Shown: positions 1 through 7,335 of the stretch, in pieces
Numbering within the stretch: position 1 is the stretch's first letter
Layout: the number at the start of each line of letters is the position of its first letter
Source: JASGIT01 sp047601665
GTDB taxonomy: Bacteria > Pseudomonadota > Gammaproteobacteria > Burkholderiales > Burkholderiaceae_C
Direction: 5' to 3'
Length of the DNA: 64,000 nt
Assembly (NCBI GenBank): GCA_047601665.1
Contig: JASGIT010000001.1
Coordinates: 2,232,001 to 2,296,000 of the forward strand
Notes under the pieces: generated by a model
Seen by the model: the letters and a program-made list of their open reading frames with translations, nothing else
Databases searched by the model: none
Told to the model about the DNA's origin: nothing
Made by a program: the position numbers and the translations under genes

Positions 1-68
1 CCAGGCAAGCCAGTTCCGGCGCTGTGAATTTCGTCAGTTCCGCCAGTTCTTTTTTCAGGAGATTTGTC

Positions 69-1634
69 ATGGCACTCGGTATCAATACCAACCTCGCATC
101 GCTGACCGCTCAACGCAACCTGAGCACCAGCCAAGGTTCCCTCAACACCTCTATCCAACGCCTGTCGTCGGGCCTGCGCATCAACAGCGCCAAGGACGAC
201 GCCGCCGGCCTCGCCATCTCGCAGCGCTTCACCAGCCAGATCAACGGCCTGGACCAGGCCGTGCGCAACGCCAACGACGGCATCTCGCTGGCGCAGACCG
301 CTGAAGGCGCGCTGGGCAGCTCCAGCGACATCCTGCAGCGTATCCGCCAACTGGCCGTGCAGTCCGCCAACGCCACCAACAGCGCGTCCGACCGCCAGGC
401 CATGAACGCCGAAGTGAACCAGCTCACCTCCGAGCTGAACCGCATCGCGCAGACCACCAACTTCAACGGCCGCAACCTGCTGGACGGCTCGTTCACCAGC
501 GCCGCCTTCCAAGTGGGCGCTAACGCTAACCAGACCATTACCGCCACGTCGTCCAACTTCACCACCAGCGCCTACGGCAACTACCGCATCGGCGCCAAGG
601 CCGCCACGGCCACCGACAGCTCGGGCGACCTGACGCTGGGCAGCACGGCCAATGCCGTGATCGCCCAGGGCGCGGTCGGTGCATCGGCCGTCACCGGCGG
701 CACCCTCCAGATCGATGGCGCCTATGGCAGCAAGACCATCACCTATACCGCCGGCACTTCCGCCAAGGACATGGCCGCCAAGATCAACGCCGAAACCGAA
801 ACCACGGGCGTGAGCGCCACGGCCCGCACGCAAGTGGGGCTGGGCGGCCTGGCCGCAGGCGAGGCGTACACGCTCAAGGTGGCATCCAACAACGGCACGG
901 GCGCACCGGTGACGGTGTCGTTCACGGTGGGCGCCACCGTCAATGCCGACGGCCTGAGCGCCGCCGCCAAGGCGTTCAACGACGCCGCCTCCAAGACCGG
1001 CGTGACGGCCAGCGTGAGCTCCGACGGCACGCGCATCGTCCTGACCAACGATTCGGGCCAGGACATCCACATCGTCAACGACTCGGTGGCCGCCAACACC
1101 ATCAACGTGACCAACGCCGATGGCTCGGCCCTGGCGGGCGGCGCGGGTGCGGGCATTGCGGGTGCGGACGGCGCCGGCGCGTTCGGCACCGATGACCTGG
1201 TGGTGACGGGCCAGATCGCGCTGGATTCGTCCAAGTCGTTCAGCGCCACGGACTCCGGCGGCGCCGCAGCGGGCGGCGGCTTCCTGACCGTTGCCACGGC
1301 CGCGGCCAGCCAGATGCAGAAGGTGCAGGACATGGACGTGAGCACGGTGGACGGCGCCAACCGCACCCTGGCCATCGTGGACGCGGCCATCGACGCCATC
1401 AGTGGCCAGCGCGCCGCCTACGGCGCCCTGCAGTCGCGCTTCGAAAGCACGGTGACCAACCTGCAAACCTCGTCGGAAAACATGTCCGCCTCGCGCAGCC
1501 GCATCCAGGACACCGACTTCGCGGCGGAAACCGCCAACCTGTCGCGCGCCCAGATCCTGCAACAGGCCGGCACCGCCATGGTGGCCCAGGCCAACCAGCT
1601 GCCCCAGGGCGTGCTGGCCCTGCTGCGCGGCTGA
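69..1634 (+). CDS. fliC: Flagellin, main filament subunit
   Basis: Flagellin of 521 residues, exported through the flagellar type III apparatus and polymerised into the filament. The N-terminal D0/D1 helices (residues about 1-140) begin MALGINTNLASLTAQ and include LSSGLRINSAKDDAAGLAIS. The C-terminal D1/D0 helices (about 430-521) include SRIQDTDFAAETANLSRAQ and end QGVLALLRG. Between them lies a Gly/Ala/Thr-rich surface region of about 250 residues, so this is a mid-length flagellin. The ATG at 69 was chosen over an upstream in-frame start at 24 because the flagellin consensus begins MALGINTN and AGGAG at 57-61 sits seven bases upstream. The promoter lies outside the window. fliD follows after about 220 bases. 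Recognition is secure. Confidence 0.97.
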   Translation: MALGINTNLASLTAQRNLSTSQGSLNTSIQRLSSGLRINSAKDDAAGLAISQRFTSQINGLDQAVRNANDGISLAQTAEGALGSSSDILQRIRQLAVQSANATNSASDRQAMNAEVNQLTSELNRIAQTTNFNGRNLLDGSFTSAAFQVGANANQTITATSSNFTTSAYGNYRIGAKAATATDSSGDLTLGSTANAVIAQGAVGASAVTGGTLQIDGAYGSKTITYTAGTSAKDMAAKINAETETTGVSATARTQVGLGGLAAGEAYTLKVASNNGTGAPVTVSFTVGATVNADGLSAAAKAFNDAASKTGVTASVSSDGTRIVLTNDSGQDIHIVNDSVAANTINVTNADGSALAGGAGAGIAGADGAGAFGTDDLVVTGQIALDSSKSFSATDSGGAAAGGGFLTVATAAASQMQKVQDMDVSTVDGANRTLAIVDAAIDAISGQRAAYGALQSRFESTVTNLQTSSENMSASRSRIQDTDFAAETANLSRAQILQQAGTAMVAQANQLPQGVLALLRG

Positions 1635-1640
1635 TAGGGC

Positions 1641-1672
1641 GGCGCCCCCTCCCGCAAGAAGGAGAGGGCGCC
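1641..1672. other. Strong hairpin just after fliC
   Basis: Inverted repeat with arms at 1641-1652 and 1661-1672 (11 of 12 pairs) and an eight-base loop, starting seven bases after the fliC stop. No T tract follows, so it is not a textbook intrinsic terminator. It may protect the 3' end of the abundant fliC message or act with a factor. The rest of the fliC-fliD gap to 1852 holds nothing else I can support. Confidence 0.55.
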
Positions 1673-1852
1673 TGAAAAAATGGAGGGAGCGGTGGCGGCG
1701 CAGGTCGCCGCCGCTTCGTCGCTTGGGAATTGGCTTGGGAATTGGCAAGGTTCTGGGGCGCTTATCCGCAAGATGGCGGGGCCGTGCATTCGGATAATCC
1801 TGGCTGACCCTATTGCATCCATTGCAGCAACATCGACTCCAGGAGGTGGAAC

Positions 1853-3397
1853 ATGGCGACTTCAACCGTTTCGAGCACCAGCAGCGCCCAGACCGGAACC
1901 ACTACCAGCACCAGCAGCGGCACCAAGACCAACAGCACCGGCAGCTTCTCGGCGCTGGGCATTGGCCTGAACAGCAGCGTGGACGTGAACGCGCTGATCG
2001 ATTCGCAGGTGGCCATCGCCAGCCTGCCCATCACCCGTTCGGGCGGCCTGAACGACCAGGTCACCCTGACCAACGCCAAGATCTCCACTTACGGACAGAT
2101 CAAGTCGCTGGTGTCCACGCTGGCGGATGCGACCAGCGCGCTCACCAGCGTGACGGGCTGGAACGCCATGGCGGCCACCTCGTCCAATACCTCCGCCGTG
2201 ACGGTCACGGCCACGGGCGGCACGGCGGCCACCTCGTTCGACGTGACGGTGACGCAGCTGGCCAAGGCGCAGACCACCATGTCGGCCTCCATCCCCACGG
2301 GCACCAGCGTGAACGCGGGCACGCTGAGCATCCAGCTGGGCACCTGGGACACCACCGGCAGCACCTTCACGGCGAACGACGCGGGCGCTCCGGTTCCCTC
2401 CATCAACGTGGAGGTGGGCGACACGCTGGCCACCATCGCCGGCAAGATCAACGGCGCCAACATGGGCGTGACGGCCACGGTGCTCACCGACGCCTCGGGC
2501 GACCGCCTGATGCTGCGCAGCAAGACCACGGGCGAGGCGCAGGGCTTCCAGCTCACGGCCACGGGCGATGCGAGCCTGACCAACCTGGTCAACGGCGACG
2601 GCGCCAGCAACAACCCGGTAACCACCTACGCCGCCGACGCCAAGGCCACGGTGAACGGCGTGGCGGTGTCTTCGTCGACCAACGCCTTCGCCAACACGGT
2701 GGCGGGCGTGACGTTCACGGCGGTGCAGACCACCTCCACCCCGGTGCAGATCGACGTGACGCAGGACACCTCGGCCATCACCGGCAACATCCAGGCCTTC
2801 GTGGCCGCCTACAACGCGGTGAACGATGCGCTGAGCTCGGTGACGGCCTACAACGCCAGCACCCAGCAGGCGGGGATTTTCCAGGGCGACTCGTCCACCG
2901 TCTCGCTGCAAAGCACGCTGCGCCGCGCGCTGCAGGCGGCGGTGTCGGGCTCGGCGGCGGGCGGGCCGTTCAAGACCTTGTCGGACATCGGCGTGGTCGT
3001 GGCCGGCGGCCTGGGCAACGTGAACCCCACCGGCGACCTGGAGGTGGATACCACCAAGCTCAACGCGGCGCTGCAGCAGCCGGACGCGCTCAAGGCGTTC
3101 TTCCGCGGCGCCAGCGGCGGCAGCGTGACCGATGGCGTGGGCGGCCAGATCGGCTCCGTGCTGAGCGGCCTGCTCAGTACCTCCGGCTACTTCCAGATGA
3201 AGACCAATTCGCTGAACGCCGAGCTGGACAAGGAAAACGCCGACATCGCCACCTACACCATGCGCGCCAACAACCTGCAAACCAGCCTGCAGGCGCGCTA
3301 CACGGCGCTGGATACGCAGATGAGCCAGCTGAATGCGCTGAACTCGTACATCCAGCAGCAGGTGACCACCTGGAACAACATCAAGACTTCTGCTTAA
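1853..3397 (+). CDS. fliD: Flagellar filament cap protein (HAP2)
   Basis: FliD of 514 residues, the pentameric cap at the filament tip that folds incoming flagellin. After a Ser/Thr-rich, low-complexity leader (about 1-35), the N-terminal FliD domain shows GLNSSVDVNALIDSQ and continues through a Thr/Ala-rich middle. The C-terminal domain ends with the coiled-coil stretch around NNLQTSLQARYTALDTQMSQ and QVTTWNNIKTSA. This length and ending are usual for the family. The start at 1853 has a strong GGAGGTGG ribosome site. fliS follows after 66 bases that hold a sigma-28-like promoter, so fliST can be transcribed separately. Confidence 0.96.
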   Translation: MATSTVSSTSSAQTGTTTSTSSGTKTNSTGSFSALGIGLNSSVDVNALIDSQVAIASLPITRSGGLNDQVTLTNAKISTYGQIKSLVSTLADATSALTSVTGWNAMAATSSNTSAVTVTATGGTAATSFDVTVTQLAKAQTTMSASIPTGTSVNAGTLSIQLGTWDTTGSTFTANDAGAPVPSINVEVGDTLATIAGKINGANMGVTATVLTDASGDRLMLRSKTTGEAQGFQLTATGDASLTNLVNGDGASNNPVTTYAADAKATVNGVAVSSSTNAFANTVAGVTFTAVQTTSTPVQIDVTQDTSAITGNIQAFVAAYNAVNDALSSVTAYNASTQQAGIFQGDSSTVSLQSTLRRALQAAVSGSAAGGPFKTLSDIGVVVAGGLGNVNPTGDLEVDTTKLNAALQQPDALKAFFRGASGGSVTDGVGGQIGSVLSGLLSTSGYFQMKTNSLNAELDKENADIATYTMRANNLQTSLQARYTALDTQMSQLNALNSYIQQQVTTWNNIKTSA

Positions 3398-3404
3398 CCG
3401 GCGC

Positions 3405-3431
3405 TTCAGTTTCCGGGCCCCGTGCCGATAT
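3405..3431 (+). promoter_or_regulatory. Sigma-28 (FliA)-like promoter of fliST
   Basis: TTCAGTTT at 3405-3412, 11 bases, then GCCGATAT at 3424-3431. Against the enterobacterial FliA consensus TAAAGTTT-N11-GCCGATAA this is 6 of 8 and 7 of 8 with exact spacing. It ends 32 bases before the fliS start. Motif match only; no transcription start is known. Confidence 0.65.
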
Positions 3432-3463
3432 AGAAGAAGACAAGCAACCCAGGAATACGCACC

Positions 3464-3898
3464 ATGTTCAGCACTGCCTACAACCCCCGTGCCGCATCCG
3501 CCTACCAGCGGATCAATGTGGAAACCAGCATGCACACCATGGACCAGCACCAGCTGGTCACCATGCTGTACGAAGGCGTGCTGAACGCCGTGGCCAGCGC
3601 GCGCGGCGCCATGGCGCGCGGCGACGTGGCGGGCAAGTGCGGCAGCATCTCCAAGGCCGTCCGCATCCTTGAAGAGGGGCTGATGACGGCGCTGGACCGC
3701 GAGCACGGCGGCACGCTGGCCAACAACCTGGGCGCGCTGTACGACTACTGCCTGCGCCGCCTGATCCTGGCCAACGCCCGCAACGACGATGCCATGATGG
3801 AAGAAGTCGCACGCCTCATCGAGCCCGTGGCCCAGGGCTGGAGCCAGATCAAGCAACCCGGCGCGCAAGTGCCGCAGCCTGCGATGGCGATGACCTGA
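3464..3898 (+). CDS. fliS: Flagellin export chaperone
   Basis: FliS of 144 residues, a cytoplasmic helical chaperone that binds the disordered C-terminus of flagellin before export. It begins MFSTAYNPRAASAYQRINVE, matching the family pattern of an aromatic/Arg-rich N-terminus followed by YxxxxVET-like residues. The helical core LVTMLYEGVLNAVASARGAM is typical. The start has AGGAA eight bases upstream. fliT follows after 16 bases in what is clearly one unit. The FliS fold spans about 125 residues; the extra tail GAQVPQPAMAMT is small and Pro/Met-rich. Confidence 0.95.
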   Translation: MFSTAYNPRAASAYQRINVETSMHTMDQHQLVTMLYEGVLNAVASARGAMARGDVAGKCGSISKAVRILEEGLMTALDREHGGTLANNLGALYDYCLRRLILANARNDDAMMEEVARLIEPVAQGWSQIKQPGAQVPQPAMAMT

Positions 3899-3914
3899 GG
3901 AGGAGACCCAACAC

Positions 3915-4214
3915 ATGCCCGAAATGCTGATCGACTACTACAAAGCCATAGAGGACAGCAGCGCCAAGATGCTGGAGGCCGCCAAGCTCAAGGACTGGGA
4001 TGGCGTGGTGCGCTACGAAGGCGCCTGCGCCGTGCTCATCGAGCAGCTGCGCTACAAATCCCAGCAGCAGGAACTGTCGCCCGAGCACCGGCGCGAAAAG
4101 ATGCGGATCATGCAGCGCATCCTGCGCAACGACGCCCAAATCCGCAGCCTGGCCGAGCCGTGGATCGCGCAGTTTGAAAACCTGTTCGAAGCGCAGCCGC
4201 ACACCATGCACTGA
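3915..4214 (+). CDS. fliT: FliT-like flagellar export chaperone
   Basis: Protein of 99 residues, mostly helical and charged (MPEMLIDYYKAIEDSSAKML at the start, ILRNDAQIRSLAEPWIAQFE near the end). FliT is poorly conserved; it chaperones FliD and, in enterobacteria, also restrains the FlhDC regulator. The call rests on size, helical pattern, the conserved motif of initial NDAQIR-like residues, and its place directly after fliS. GGAGGAGA stands just upstream of the ATG. A strong terminator follows 26 bases after the stop, closing the filament block. Confidence 0.85.
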   Translation: MPEMLIDYYKAIEDSSAKMLEAAKLKDWDGVVRYEGACAVLIEQLRYKSQQQELSPEHRREKMRIMQRILRNDAQIRSLAEPWIAQFENLFEAQPHTMH

Positions 4215-4240
4215 CGCAAAGCCCGCAGGGCGAACCAACG

Positions 4241-4274
4241 AAAAAAAGGGGGCGTGGCAACACGCCCCCCTTTT
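4241..4274 (+). terminator. Intrinsic terminator after fliT
   Basis: Perfect nine-base-pair stem (4248-4256 with 4261-4269) closed by a GCAA tetraloop. A run of seven A precedes it and T-rich sequence follows, so it could work in both directions. It separates the fliDST unit from the octad-repeat gene, which has its own promoter. Confidence 0.9.
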
Positions 4275-4307
4275 GTTTGGGGCCTGCCCGCCAGCCGCCG
4301 TACGCAT

Positions 4308-4368
4308 GAAATAGCTCCCTTTTTCATAGCTTTTAGCGCTTTATGGACGCGGGCTGGAGGCTAAAAAT
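4308..4368. repeat. Dispersed Comamonadaceae-type element, copy 1
   Basis: AT-richer stretch with the core tagc-ttttagcgctt-tatgga and a closing ggaggctaaaaatg. It resembles five other copies in this window (11748, 23469, 35153, 43487 and 56898). Between terminator and promoter in the 336-base gap 4215-4550, it is the only other structured feature. It has no coding potential. This copy is one of the more diverged. Confidence 0.6.
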
Positions 4369-4424
4369 GCGGGACGCTGGCGCTTTGCGCATCCAGGCGC
4401 GGCAGAAAAACCGTCGAACATCCC

Positions 4425-4451
4425 TAAAGTTTTGTTGCAATTAGTCGAAAG
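4425..4451 (+). promoter_or_regulatory. Sigma-28 (FliA)-like promoter of the octad-repeat gene
   Basis: TAAAGTTT at 4425-4432 is an exact match to the FliA -35 consensus. After 11 bases, GTCGAAAG at 4444-4451 matches five of eight -10 positions (GCCGATAA). The spacing is exact and the site lies about 100 bases before the start at 4551. It implies class-3 flagellar control of the downstream gene. Inferred from sequence only. Confidence 0.6.
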
Positions 4452-4550
4452 CTCCCTTGCGACTCTCTACTTTTGCCGGTGGCCGCCCAGGGCGGGCGGG
4501 ATCACGGCGGGGCGGCACAGCACACATCCATCACGGAAGGAGCAACGAAC

Positions 4551-7241
4551 ATGGCAGGCATTTCCAGCATATCGGCGTCGAATTGGGCGGGGGTGACCAC
4601 CGCGCAAATCGCGGCGATGACCAGCACCGACGTCAAGGCGCTGAATACGGCCCAGATCAACGCGATGTCTTCGGCGCAAATTGCGGCCATCGAGACGCGC
4701 GACGTGGTCTATTTCAGCGCGGCGCAGATGGGGGCGTTCAACGCCACGAACCTGGCGGCGGGCCTGGGCACGTACAACTCCGCCGGCATCCAGGCGCTCG
4801 GCTCCAGCCAGATCACCGGGCTGAGCACCACGCAGCTCGCGGCGCTGGGCACGGGCATCGTTTCGGAACTGTCCACCAACCAGGTGCAGATGCTCACGGC
4901 CAAGCAGGCGACGGCGCTGTCCACCGGCCAGGTGCAGGCGCTGGGCAGCGGCGTGGGCAAGCTGACCACCGGCCAGGTCAAGGCCATGAGCACGGGGCAG
5001 ATCGCGGGCCTGGCCACGGGCCAGATCGCTTCGCTGACCACGACCCAGCTCGCCGCGCTGAGCACGGCCCAGGTCGCCAACATGGAGACCGCGGACCTCG
5101 CGCAGCTCAGCTCGTCGCAGGTCGGCGCCCTGAGCGCCGTGCAGATCAAGGCGTTGGGCACGGCCCAGGTGCAGAACCTGACCAGCACGCAGACCGCGGG
5201 CCTGACCAGCAAGCAGATCGGGGGCATGACCACCGCCCAGATCGGTGCGATGACCACGGCGTCGATCGCCGCCCTGACCACCGCGCAGATGGCCGGGCTC
5301 ACGGCGACCCAGCTGGGCTCCATGTCCACCGCCGACATCACCGCGCTGGGCACCCAGGGCGTGGCCGCGCTGAGCGCGGCGCAGCTCAAGGGCGTGACCT
5401 CGGCCCAGATCGCGATCCTGACCACGGACCAGCTGAGCAAGCTGAGCACCGCCCAGATCGCGGCGCTGAGCACGGCCCAGGTCGCCAACATCCGCACCGA
5501 TGGCCTGCAGGCGCTCAGTTCCGCCCAGGTGGGCGCCTTGAGCGCCGCGCAGGTCAAGGGGCTGAGCACGGCCCAGGTACAGAGCCTGACCACGACCCAG
5601 GCGGCGGGCCTGACCACCGGGCAGATCGGGGGGCTGAGCACGGCCCAGGTGACGGTTTTGAGCACGGACGTGGTGGCCGGCCTGAGCACCCGGCAGATCG
5701 CGGCGCTGACGGCCAGCCAACTGGGCAAGATGACCACGGCCCAGATCGCCAGCATTGAAACCCAGGACCTGATGGCGCTGGGCGCCGCGCAGCTCAAGGG
5801 CCTGTCCTCGGGGCAGATCGTGGCGTTGACCACCACGCAGGCGGGCGCGCTGAGCACGGCGCAGATCGCGGGCCTGAGCACGGCCCAGATCCGCGCCCTG
5901 GAAACCCAGGACCTGGCCCAGATCACCGGCACGGCCCAGCTGGCCGCATTGAGCGCCGCGCAGCTCGCCGCGCTGAGCACGGCCCAGGTGCAGAGCCTGA
6001 GCACGGGCCAGATCCAGGGCTTGTCGGGCAAGCAGCTGGCGGGCCTGAGCACGGCCCAGATCCAGGCGCTGGGCACCGACCGCATCGCGGCCCTGAGCAC
6101 CGCGCAGGTGGCCGCGCTGACGGCCGCCCAGGTGGGCAACATGACCACGGCCCAGATCGCCAGCATTGAAACCCAGGACCTGAAGGCGCTGAGCGCCGCG
6201 CAGCTCAAGGGCCTGTCCTCGGGGCAGATCGTGGCGCTGACCACCACGCAGGCGGGTGCGCTGAGCACGGCCCAGATCGCAGGCCTGAGCACGGCCCAGA
6301 TCCGCGCCCTGGAAACCCAGGACCTGGCCCAGATCACCGGCACGGCCCAACTGGCCGCGTTGAGCGCCGCGCAGCTCGCCGCGCTGAGCACGGCCCAGGT
6401 GCAGAGCCTGAGCACGGGCCAGATCCAGGGCCTGTCGGGCAAGCAGCTGGCGGGCCTGAGCACGGCCCAGATCCAGGCGCTGGGCACCGACCGCATCGCG
6501 GCCCTGAGCACCGCGCAGGTGGCCGCGCTGACGGCTGCCCAGGTGGGCAACATGACCACGGCCCAGATCGCCGGCATGGAAACCGAGGACGTCGCGGCGC
6601 TGACGGCCAGCCAGATCAAGAGCGTGACCACGGCGCAGATGGGGGCCCTGACTTCGGGCCAGATCGCGGCCATGAAGTACGCGCAGATCGGCGCGCTGAG
6701 CTCGTCGCAGATCCGGCAGCTCGGCACCGACAGCATCGCGGCCCTGAGCACGGCCCAGGTGTCCGCCCTGACGGCGGCGCAACTGGGCGGCTTGACCACC
6801 ACGCAGATCGCCGCCATCGAGACGCAGGACCTGGTGACGCTGCAGGCCGCCCAGCTGAAGGGCCTGACCACGGCGGACATCAAGGCGCTGACCACGGCGC
6901 AGGCCGCGGCCCTGACCTCGGCCCAGGTGTCGGCCCTGTCCAACACCCAGATCACGGCCCTGGAAACCGCCGACCTGAACGCGATGACGACCACGGCCAT
7001 CAAGAGCCTGTCGGCGGCCCAGGTCAAGGTGCTGACGACCGACCAGATCAAGAGCGGCCTGTCGACCACCCAGGTGCAAAGCCTGAGCAGCGGGCAGATT
7101 GCCGTCCTGACCACGGCGCAGATCCAGGCGCTGACGACCGACCAGGTGAAGAGCCTGACCACGGCGCAGGTGCAAGCTCTGACGGATGCCCAAGTGGGCG
7201 CCATGAGCTCGGCGCAAATCTCTCAACTGACCTTCCCCTGA
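4551..7241 (+). CDS. 896-residue octapeptide-repeat protein, unknown function
   Basis: I do not recognise a named family. The protein is almost entirely octads of the form L-[ST]-[TS]-A-Q-[IVL]-x-[AG], roughly 105-110 of them, for example LSTAQIAG and LTAAQVGN. A variant octad [IML]-ET-x-DL recurs at 4689, 5082, 5754, 5898, 6165, 6309, 6576, 6816 and 6960 and, more diverged, at 5490. This gives a super-period near 136-137 residues. There is no signal peptide, transmembrane segment or cysteine that I can see. The Ser/Thr at position 2 and Gln at position 5 fit helix-capping boxes, so stacked short helices are possible; a beta-solenoid is the other option. The ATG at 4551 has GGAAGGAG upstream and begins MAGISSISASNWAG. 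A sigma-28-like promoter precedes it and a GT41 glycosyltransferase follows. Gene reality is secure; function is unknown. Confidence 0.85.
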   Translation: MAGISSISASNWAGVTTAQIAAMTSTDVKALNTAQINAMSSAQIAAIETRDVVYFSAAQMGAFNATNLAAGLGTYNSAGIQALGSSQITGLSTTQLAALGTGIVSELSTNQVQMLTAKQATALSTGQVQALGSGVGKLTTGQVKAMSTGQIAGLATGQIASLTTTQLAALSTAQVANMETADLAQLSSSQVGALSAVQIKALGTAQVQNLTSTQTAGLTSKQIGGMTTAQIGAMTTASIAALTTAQMAGLTATQLGSMSTADITALGTQGVAALSAAQLKGVTSAQIAILTTDQLSKLSTAQIAALSTAQVANIRTDGLQALSSAQVGALSAAQVKGLSTAQVQSLTTTQAAGLTTGQIGGLSTAQVTVLSTDVVAGLSTRQIAALTASQLGKMTTAQIASIETQDLMALGAAQLKGLSSGQIVALTTTQAGALSTAQIAGLSTAQIRALETQDLAQITGTAQLAALSAAQLAALSTAQVQSLSTGQIQGLSGKQLAGLSTAQIQALGTDRIAALSTAQVAALTAAQVGNMTTAQIASIETQDLKALSAAQLKGLSSGQIVALTTTQAGALSTAQIAGLSTAQIRALETQDLAQITGTAQLAALSAAQLAALSTAQVQSLSTGQIQGLSGKQLAGLSTAQIQALGTDRIAALSTAQVAALTAAQVGNMTTAQIAGMETEDVAALTASQIKSVTTAQMGALTSGQIAAMKYAQIGALSSSQIRQLGTDSIAALSTAQVSALTAAQLGGLTTTQIAAIETQDLVTLQAAQLKGLTTADIKALTTAQAAALTSAQVSALSNTQITALETADLNAMTTTAIKSLSAAQVKVLTTDQIKSGLSTTQVQSLSSGQIAVLTTAQIQALTTDQVKSLTTAQVQALTDAQVGAMSSAQISQLTFP
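5730..6551 (+). repeat. Two tandem 411-bp near-identical units inside the octad gene
   Basis: The segment beginning atgaccacggcccagatcgc at 5730 recurs at 6141 after exactly 411 bases (137 codons). A third copy starts at 6552 and soon diverges. The two full units differ at only a few positions. In-frame duplication suggests recent unequal recombination and likely length variation between strains. Confidence 0.92.
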
Positions 7242-7291
7242 CCGGCTTTTCCAGGCTTCGGGCCTGGACGGGTCGCCTAAGCTCCCGCATA

Positions 7292-7320
7292 CCCGGCCAG
7301 GGTGTGCCGGGGCTTTTTTT
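7292..7320 (+). terminator. Intrinsic terminator after the octad-repeat gene
   Basis: Six-pair stem cccggc (7292-7297) with gccggg (7306-7311), eight-base loop, then a run of seven T. A smaller hairpin with a ttcgg loop precedes it at 7251-7267. The terminator ends 15 bases before the TTG start of the next gene, so the glycosyltransferase is either read through or has a promoter overlapping this region. Confidence 0.85.
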
Positions 7321-7335
7321 CGTGGGGAAGCAGCC

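Noticed and set aside
1720..1760. Possible sigma-54 (GG-N10-GC) promoter before fliD, from the doubled ttgggaattggc
   Set aside because: The GG to GC spacing is one base too long in the best alignment and no enhancer site is visible. I do not claim it.
1795..1830. Possible FliA -10 (tcggataa) before fliD
   Set aside because: No -35-like octamer occurs at the 11-base distance, in contrast to the three accepted sites.
4551..7241. Reading the octad repeats as RTX, Hep-Hag, ice-nucleation or pentapeptide repeats
   Set aside because: The unit lacks the Gly/Asp nonapeptide of RTX, has no TxT ice-binding pattern, no five-residue A(D/N)LxX period, and no YadA-like anchor. The eight-residue LSTAQ-type unit is different.
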